From Cerioporus squamosus (Eukaryota > Basidiomycota > Agaricomycetes > Polyporales > Polyporaceae): a stretch of 64,000 nt of DNA. Positions 57,385 to 64,000 of the stretch are shown here, piece by piece. Positions within the stretch are counted from its first letter, which is position 1. Each line of letters begins with the position of its first letter. The notes under the pieces were generated by a model. It had not been told where the DNA came from and made no database searches. It was given only the letters and a program-made list of their open reading frames with translations. The DNA lies in assembly GCA_022592435.1 (NCBI GenBank), contig JABYQS010000064.1, positions 124,001 to 188,000 on the forward strand, read 5' to 3'. Both the position numbers and the translations under genes were made by a program.

Positions 57385-57449
57385 GGCCCCTGCACAAGGA
57401 TGACACGCTTTCCTGGAGTGGTAGACCTACGGGTCTCAATATTTATTTT
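57330..57449 (+). ncRNA. U6 spliceosomal snRNA
   Basis: The catalytic-core RNA of the spliceosome. The 5' hairpin GTCCCCTTCGGGG is followed by AAAATTGGAACGATACAGAG, the invariant ACAGAGA box (57368-57374) that contacts the 5' splice site, the AGC triad (57380-57382), and the internal stem-loop region CATGGCCCCTGCACAAGGAT. A small 3' hairpin (AGACC...GGTCT) and a T-rich stretch ending TTATTTT near 57443-57449 look like a Pol III end. The 3' border is approximate. No intron interrupts it. Confidence 0.9.
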
Positions 57450-57667
57450 GCTACTGTCTTGTGTTCCGCTCATGCTCTGCGAGAGGGAGAAAGGCCGCCA
57501 CCTCACGCTCCTACGAGGTACCTTTTCCTACTGCGCTGGGTGCCATCAGCCATGGCGGCTGCCCAATATTCGTAAGGTGACCGGACGCAGCAGTGTTAGT
57601 CTCGAATCTTGGTATAACAGCACTCTGAGTGCGGATGGCAACATTGTGTGCTGTGATCAGTATACTA

Positions 57668-57697
57668 CTCGTGGGCGCCTAAAGTGTTCGAACGCCT
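57668..57697 (+). repeat. Left terminal inverted repeat
   Basis: 30 bases, containing GTGGGCGCCTAAAGTGTTCG; its reverse complement is at 58567-58596. Confidence 0.85.
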
Positions 57698-58566
57698 CGG
57701 GTTAGGTGTACCATAAGGGCATAATGAAATATGAATATCTTGGTCACTTCACAAGAAACATTGAAGCCCTTTGGTGCATATGGTAGACAGGCATCTGAGC
57801 TTCTAGTATATATGGGTGACACTGTATAGTTCACTCTCTGGCATTCTGTGAAGTATCAACTTTATCTGAGATGTACAAAATCCACCCTTCCCATCCCTGC
57901 CCTTATAAGTACTGTCCAAACTTACTGGGATGATCTCATAAGAATTGGAATGGGGACCTTAGAGACCCCTGCATGTGATGTATGAATGGTGGGATAGACC
58001 AAGAAAGTCTGAGGGAGCTATCGCCTGAGAAACATGGGAGATGTATTAATATAATTGCATATGGAACATCACTTGTCCTGAATTCAGTCTTTCAAGGGCT
58101 GCTACCAAACTGCTAATAGTATCAATGAATATAGAGAGGGCAGTAGTCATGGCTGCAGTGGACAATGTGTGTCTGTATACAATAGTTGAATGACCAAGAC
58201 TGCATAAGCAGAACCATGTAAGTTATGCCTGTTCATCTTGCAAGTTTCACTGACGATAACTCCCCTGGTAGTCCTCTTCAGATCCCTTGTTTTATATGGC
58301 GCATACAGCAAGCTCTGAACTATCTGTGGGTATATTTGTGAGGTTGCCTCAATCAGCCCTTACAGACTTATTGGGGCAGGAAGGAGAAAAGTACCTTACC
58401 AAGAGTTCATGCTCTCCAGACAGCTAGAGACTGTTGCACACAGTTTTATTCACATATACTGAGAGCTCAGATTTTTGTCTACTCTATGTGGCTACATGTT
58501 CTGACTAACCCTTAATTGTGAGCAAGATTCATGTGTTACAATATCCACACCAAGAGCGCCCAATGC

Positions 58567-58596
58567 AGGCGTTCGAACACTTTAGGCGCCCACTAG
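58567..58596 (-). repeat. Right terminal inverted repeat
   Basis: Reverse complement of the left repeat with one mismatch near the outer end. Confidence 0.85.
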
Positions 58597-58598
58597 TA

Positions 58599-59084
58599 CA
58601 CCGGCTCAGTCCCTTCGAAGTAAAACAACCTCCCCCTCCTCCTCATGTTGGGTTCGCCGTCCGGGTTCGGTGCCGGCCACTTCTACCAAATCCGTCGCGA
58701 CACGTCCAAATGCGGCCCTCGTGACTCGGACGCGTGTCATGTGACCGTGTTGTGCAGACTTCCTGGGAACGACGTTGTCGGACTCCCGGAGCACACCCGC
58801 CCATGCCCGCGCATCTCACCTACCAACCACCACCACCGCGACGAAGAGTCGTTGCAGTGCCATGCTTGAGACTCAAGGCCTCGTAACGGCCTCTCTGTGC
58901 ATGGAAGAAACTCAGGAGCCCGATAATAAAGGCCGACGAGGACCTGTCGACAGCAACCTCTTGACCGCGCATATAACCAGGCCGGCAACAACAAGAGGCG
59001 TGCAGCGACACAACAAGCACTTCATACATCTACTCAAGATGAATACATACAGGCGGTTCGTTCGGGGTCATTCTATGATGATCG
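58599..59084. other. Intergenic
   Basis: Between the DNA transposon and the 3' end of the hybrid-binding-domain gene. Nothing supported. Confidence 0.4.
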
Positions 59085-61210
59085 TTAACCAAATAGGAGA
59101 CTGTTGAGCGGGAGCATGGCAGGCGACGGGCGCGTAACTGAGCCCGAAGTCCTATATGCACGACGGCCGGTGAGCGATACATTGACCAATGACAGCATAA
59201 ATACTACTTACCCTGCAGGAATCGTGGTACCATGCTGGATCGGAGACCGTGGGTCAAAGCGCATGTCGTGCACGACGGCCTGAGCGCCCCTCGCGGTCTC
59301 GGAGAAGTTCATCGCATCCATGGTGGCCTGGATGCTGTTCGTGATCGGTCGCATGAACGTCTGCGTCTCGCTGGGACCCATGATAGGTGTGTGTCCACCT
59401 ATAGGCGACCGCAGGGATCGGCGTTCACTCGATGGCGAGCTCGGTGTGGATGGGACGGGGGTAACAAGTGACGCCCGAGATTTCGACGAGACAGATGCCG
59501 GAGAGGCCGACGGCGTCGTCGACTCTGGTGGAGGGCGATCGGAAGAATTGGAGCTGGAGAAGAGCGCAGGCGAGTGGCTTGCACTCGACTGTATGCGCTC
59601 TCGACCGCCACAACGGCGGCAGACATACTCCGGGCGGACGCATCCACATACTGGTCGGCCCATACTGGCAGGCGAACGCCTGAAGACATCCCCCTCACTT
59701 GAGGTTGCGCGCAACGGCGAGGTTTGTGGCGATGAAACGCGCGAAGTCTGCACCTGGCCGTCGGTGTAGCGCTTCTTCAGCGGAGTCGTCGTCTGGACCG
59801 CAGCATCGTCTTGCTTCCGTCTCCGGGGGTGAAGATCGTGCTCCGTCTGGACTTGCGCCTCGCTCATCGATCGCCCAAGGAGTTGTCTGCTCCTACGCTC
59901 CGAAGGAGACGTGGCGCTCTGGGGCGCCATCTCACTCATTCTGGCTTTGTCGCGTGCAGGAGGCAATGGGGGCGGCGGCATGGCCTCAGCACTTGGACGA
60001 CGACGAAGCCCCGGGTCGTTCTCTTCTGGAAGGTCGATGTTCGGAGCCTCGGGCGTATTTGGTGCGGTAGCGTACTCGGAATCAGACATCGCAGGACTTT
60101 GGGGACGACCTTCAAGTACTGCCGGCGGACTTCTCGACAAAGGGCTCCTTGTCAACTCTGGGCTCCTTGCTTGGGCATGACGTGCATGGCGGTCTCTCGG
60201 CGGGAAGTACTGCGTGCGGAGCGTCGAAGGCTCCGAAAGATGACTCTGCCAGTCACTCGACGAAAGCGGCGGGGAGCGCAAGCCTGCGGACGAGTTTCCC
60301 GGAGACGACGCGTACGACAATGATTGCGCGTAACGTGAAGACTGGCTCCCGCCGTCCGACGAGAAGACGTTCCTTGTCTGTGTGACGGCAGTCGGCGGAG
60401 AAGATGACGTGGAGAAGCTCGTCGACGACTTAGGCGGTTCAGCCTCTCGAGCGGACGCAGCGGGAGGCACACTGGCTCGCGCAGCTGGCTCTCTCTGTCG
60501 CTGTCGCGAGGCCGAGACCGCCGATACACAGGCAGGTGCTGGGTCACGATGTGGAGATGCGGCGGATTGAAACCTTGGGGGTGCTGTGATTGCCCTCGCC
60601 CCGGACGGCGCGGCTCCAGACGCAGTGCGCTGAGGAGCCTCTGTCCTCCGCTCTCTTGCGCTGGCACTCCTCTGCTTCTCTCGGTTGGCTTCTTCGACCG
60701 CGGCTTCGATATGCGCGAACCTCTTCGCGCTACCGCTAGCAGGGCTCCAGCCACCGCCGCCGGCTCTCGATGTCCCTCCTCCCGTTCGCACATACGGCTT
60801 CTGTTCAGACGGTTGCTTGGGTCGCTGTCGTGGTTGCGTGACTTTCATCTCTGCTTCAGGCCGGTCCCGATCCCGACGCTCAGGTTGCGGAGCACGCGTG
60901 ACCACTTTCGTCTCTCCGCGAGCTCGCGCCTCGTCGAAGTACTCGCGGGCTTCAGCCCAGTCTTTGAATCCTTGTTGGGCCGCCCCGGAGATGCCGTCAG
61001 TCCGCGCTCGCACGTCCAGCCTACGTCCAACGAGAGCATCAGAACCGCGCCCAGACCATCGACATAACTCAGCGCCAGGGCGGGGACGACGACCGCTCAA
61101 CGACTTGGATGCTGCGGTAGTTGGTCCCCAGCGCGAACGACGACTCACCACCGCGTGAAGACTCCGATCTCGCTGCCTACAGTGACGACGTAGGCTTGAT
61201 ATTTCGGCAT
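59085..61210 (-). CDS. RNase H1-type hybrid-binding-domain protein with long disordered tail
   Basis: Three exons: 61149-61210, 59212-61020, 59085-59151, giving 645 residues. The start ATG at 61210 opens MPKYQAYVVTVGSEIGVFTR, then across the intron WLDVRARTDGISGAAQQGFK and WAEAREYFDEARARGE. Together these form the ~50-residue N-terminal domain of RNase H1 (also called caulimovirus viroplasmin-like), which grips RNA/DNA hybrids or dsRNA. No RNase H catalytic domain follows; the rest is Ser/Pro/Arg-rich and probably disordered, with a cysteine pair cluster CGCVRPEYVCRRCGG near the C-terminus. The third exon is inferred from a good donor and acceptor and is less certain. Many fungi have such catalytic-less proteins of unknown role. 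Confidence 0.7.
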
Positions 61211-62089
61211 TCGATGTCTCCTCCTCGTCCAGACGTTTAAGCAATATTCAACAGGAAATCTGGGAGAAGGCGCATGTACATGGTGGTGGGGGAGAGAAGA
61301 CAAGACGCGACTCCCGCAGGCCAGTGACGGGCGCGACGTCGCGTCGAGCCCTGCAGCGGCCAGCCCTCCTCGGCTTCGACGCTATCCGCGACGTTCCATC
61401 AGATGCGAGATGCAGGCTGCAGCTGGCGCGGACCAACTCGCGAGCTTTGTTGAAGTTTGCCATTTCCATGCCCCCGCCACCACGGAGATAGCGATTTGGT
61501 CCCGCGATGCCCCATTTTCGGAAGGTTCGTGGGCAAGGGAGAGGATGCGGACCCCAGTCTACGCCTGCAATGGAAGTTAGTTCGACTTGGGTTTGACTGA
61601 CATCATCCGTGTTTCGCCACCCAGGAACATCAGGCCATATGATACTTGGATTGTGTCTTCTGAGGACTCCGCGCGGAGATCGATACGCTGGAAGTCACAC
61701 CTGCGGCAGCATGACGATCGTCGACTTGGACCAGTCCTGCAGTACCCGGGATGAGGCTCACAACCTGCAGCAAGCGTGAACAAGACTCTCCGACGCAGTC
61801 CCTGGTTTTCCAATGTACAAGGGTCAACGGATGGTGGATGCAGGTGTATGGAATATGCATGTTGTAAGTACGATACGGATGCGAAATGCGAAAGCTGATT
61901 ACTGTGAGCATATCCAGAGCAATATCCGACGGAATAAACATTCCAGTCTTCCCTCCCCTCGTCGCCCGAGCATCAATGTCATGTTTCCACGGTATCTGAA
62001 TCTGGCAGGTGATACACCTACCGCAGCAAAACTGGCACGAGACACTGCCTCCCTGCGGAGTCGCAGCTGCCGTGCGTGTCAGGCTGAGG
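61211..62089. other. Intergenic
   Basis: Between the start of the hybrid-binding-domain gene and the ATG27 stop, both minus strand. It should hold the former's promoter. Frames at 61248-61469 and 61577-61813 are not convincing. Confidence 0.4.
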
Positions 62090-63197
62090 TTATACTGCGA
62101 TGTATCCTCCACGAGTTGCAGTTTGTCGTGGTCGGACGGCGGAGCATATGTGTGAGACGAGGTCGCGGAGCATGTAAGGAACTTCTCTCCAGAAGTCGCG
62201 ATGTCTGCGAAAGGACCATAAGCACATTCGAAAGTTGGTATGCGTGGAGGAACGTACGGGATGAGGTCAGCGCCTGTGGCGCCGTATGTCGAGTAGTTGT
62301 AGTACGCGCCGAGAGCGAAGTATGCTGCGAACGCAAGGAAAAGTCTTAGGGCGAGGGACTTTAGTTAACTTGCAGATGGGATGGAGAAGGACACCACTTA
62401 CAATAGGAAGAAGTAGCCAACGCCAGAGCCGACCGCCTGCTCCTTATCCCCTCCCGGCCCGTCGCCACCGCTGTCGTCGGGCTTCTTCGTGTCTTCGTCC
62501 GGGGACACGCCGAGCTCGCATCCGGCAGGGGCTTTCCACGAAAGCCAGAGGTCCTTGCCGTCGTATGAATTGAACTCCACCTCCGACGTTTCCGTGTCGC
62601 ATAGCAGCTCGAGGTTGAAGTGCTGAGGTGTTGGGTCCGCGCCGATGGTGCTTGGGTACGATGCGCCGGCATACGTCAATTGTATACCCTTCGGTGCTGC
62701 GCACGCGCATCAGCTCAAGCAGGCCAGACATAATGGCTAGAACCAGCACTCACATGTGAGGTGCTTGTACGTCACTGCACTTGCGGAGGAGTTCGCGAGC
62801 AGAATAACGGAGATGACCTGCGGGTCGTTGTCCCCTTTCCGGCTCGTCCTCGTCAGACAGGCTCGCGTACCAGACGGACACTACTCAGTGTGCAGTTTAG
62901 CCTGGTTCCTGCGCAGGACGATTGGCAGACACGCACCTGTTCATCATCAGGCACGTCGCTCTTCTGCTTCAGCTCCTCGCACAGGTTGAAGGTGACCTTG
63001 TCTTCTATTGTCGATGGTGGCAGCTGGAGCGAGCGCGAGACGGTGTGCTCGCCCGCGAGGCTCGTGAGGTCATAGTTGACATTGCCCAACGTAACGCGGC
63101 AGTCGAACGGCTTGTCGTCGTCCGGGGCGGCGGCAGCGAGAGCGGAAACGAGCGTAAGGAGGACGATGCGAGAGACGGGGTGCCTGAGTGCTGCCAT
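62090..63197 (-). CDS. ATG27: ATG27, autophagy-related membrane protein (one-base frame break)
   Basis: Type I membrane protein that cycles between vacuole, Golgi and the autophagosome site and helps Atg9 traffic. Five exons: 62937-63197, 62754-62880, 62402-62696, 62258-62358, 62090-62204. A signal peptide (VLLTLVSALAAAAP) leads into a Cys-containing mannose-6-phosphate-receptor-like lumenal domain (FNLELLCDTE, DLWLSWKAPAGCELG). The membrane segment is followed by the diagnostic tail FALGAYYNYSTYGATGADLI, HRDFWREVPYMLRDL and a final GGYIAV sorting signal. Exons 3 and 4 join one base out of phase; adding one base gives 299 residues. Confidence 0.88.
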
Positions 63198-63533
63198 GCC
63201 TAGCCAGCTAGCGGTAGAAAGACAAGAAGAAGGAGAGGAGAGGAGACCGGGATGGTCGTCGTTGGCAGTGGCGACAAACTGATCTAGTAGTCGTCGTCGG
63301 TGGTGGCTTCAAGCTTGCGCGCCGCGCGCCGCCCGTCATGGCAAGGTCGCGTCCTACTGGGGACCCCGGAACCGCATTACATAAGACACGCGGGGTGTAG
63401 CAGGACCTCGGAAAGCGCGCAGAACTCAAGGACGCGTAACCGAGACGCGTCAGTCCTGCTACATCTCCGCCACCATCCCTTTCCCCGCATATATAAGACT
63501 CTTCTGCATGCTCAGTGCTTGCTCCAGACCACG
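63198..63533. promoter_or_regulatory. Divergent promoter region, ATG27 / ataxin-3-like
   Basis: Between two outward-facing start codons. A TATA box (CATATATAAGAC, about 63488-63499) lies ~40 bases before the ataxin-3-like start. Confidence 0.5.
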
Positions 63534-63980
63534 ATGGCGACTATCCAGGACCTAATCCCGCTCATCTATCATGAGAAGCAGCAGCCGGGCGAGATGCTCT
63601 GTGCCCAGCACGCTCTCAACTCCTTACTTCGTGAGTTCATCGTTGTGATCACAGCCTGGTGGCGCGCTGAACGCCTTGTTCCACTCTGCAGAAGGCCAGT
63701 ATGTCAGTGTATACTTTGGATCTGCGTTCCCGCCATACTGATGATCCCGCCGATGCAGTTTTCTGCGCCAGATCTGTCCGAGATCGCTCGCGAACTGGAT
63801 GAGGACGAGCAGCGCGAGCTAGACGAGGAGGAACGCGCACAGACGAGTAACAACATGGATGACACAGGTGCGTCTGTCTTGCGTGGCATCTGGCGGGTGT
63901 TTCGCCACTGACCGTCATCATGCAGGTTTCTTCTCCGTACAAGTGCTGCAGAAGGCGCTGTCCGACAGCTTCAACCTAAC
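63534..63980 (+). CDS. Ataxin-3-like Josephin deubiquitinase (partial, cut by window end)
   Basis: Cysteine peptidase of the Josephin family that trims ubiquitin chains. Visible exons: 63534-63630, 63692-63702 (a micro-exon of 11 bases), 63759-63867, and 63926 to about 63980. The catalytic Cys sits in GEMLCAQHALNSLL, followed across introns by QGQYFSAPDLSEIARELDE and NMDDTGFFSVQVLQKAL, the same order as in ataxin-3. The catalytic His and Asn/Asp and any ubiquitin-interacting motifs lie beyond the window. Confidence 0.9.
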
Positions 63981-64000
63981 GTTCGTATTAGATCTTTCGC

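Larger units (their letters stand above)
57668..58596. mobile_element. Non-autonomous TIR DNA transposon (MITE-like, 929 bp)
   Basis: Bounded by 30-base inverted repeats, 57668-57697 and 58567-58596, that differ at one base near the outer end (CTCGTGGG against CTAGTGGG). TA dinucleotides flank both ends (57666-57667, 58597-58598), as for Tc1/mariner-type insertion. The interior is much richer in A and T than its surroundings and contains no open frame of useful length, so transposase must come from elsewhere. It lies ~220 bases downstream of the U6 gene. Confidence 0.8.

Overview
The window is nuclear DNA of a filamentous basidiomycete, most likely an Agaricomycete (mushroom or polypore). The evidence is GC-rich coding sequence, many spliceosomal introns of about 50-60 bases, fungal versions of conserved eukaryotic genes (TIM17, ATP16, TRM11, ATG27), Hsp9/Hsp12-type stress proteins, a CBM1-tagged GH27 alpha-galactosidase, and a Tad-like LINE. 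The exon structures below were built by hand from splice signals, reading phase and remembered family motifs; no alignment was run.

Layout. 0.7-3.0 kb: caspase-domain (C14) protein. 3.4-7.7 kb: Y-family DNA polymerase kappa and a WBP4-like spliceosomal zinc-finger protein, same strand. 8.2-12.6 kb: divergent pair TIM17 / CDCA7-like zinc-finger protein. 12.9-15.7 kb: divergent pair SWS1 (SWIM zinc finger) / TRM11. 15.9-20.7 kb: a large 16-exon AlkB-like oxygenase with two zinc ribbons. 21.1-21.8 kb: ATP synthase delta. 22.1-25.9 kb: PH-domain/coiled-coil protein. 26.3-27.9 kb: LRR-like intronless gene. 28.4-29.3 kb: low-complexity protein. 30.4-31.2 kb: BLI-3-like flavin-binding protein. 32.8-40.7 kb: an Old Yellow Enzyme gene split in exon 1 by a near full-length 6.4 kb LINE on the opposite strand. 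41.2-41.6 kb: Hsp12-like gene. 42.3-44.6 kb: membrane RING E3 ligase. 45.1-46.9 kb: GABA-type aminotransferase. 48.8-49.9 kb: secreted class 3 lipase. 51.5-54.3 kb: three more Hsp12-like genes, two of them in a segmental duplication, one of which is decaying. 54.4-56.6 kb: GH27/CBM1 alpha-galactosidase. 57.3 kb: U6 snRNA. 57.7-58.6 kb: AT-rich non-autonomous DNA transposon with 30-base inverted repeats. 59.1-61.2 kb: RNase H1-type hybrid-binding-domain protein. 62.1-63.2 kb: ATG27. 63.5 kb to the end: ataxin-3-like Josephin peptidase, cut by the window edge.

Functional themes. The left 20 kb is enriched for genome and RNA maintenance (POLK, SWS1, CDCA7-like, AlkB-like, TRM11, WBP4-like), although adjacency in fungi often has no functional meaning. 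The Hsp12-like genes each have a TATA box about 85-110 bases before the start codon, as expected of strongly inducible genes. The lipase and alpha-galactosidase are secreted nutrient-scavenging enzymes.

Quality and gene structure. POLK, WBP4-like and ATG27 each lack exactly one base relative to an otherwise open frame, and the LINE ORF2 lacks one base at two places. Single-base assembly deletions are the simplest common cause. Three introns use GC-AG borders (two in POLK, one in TIM17), and several micro-exons of 11-17 bases occur.
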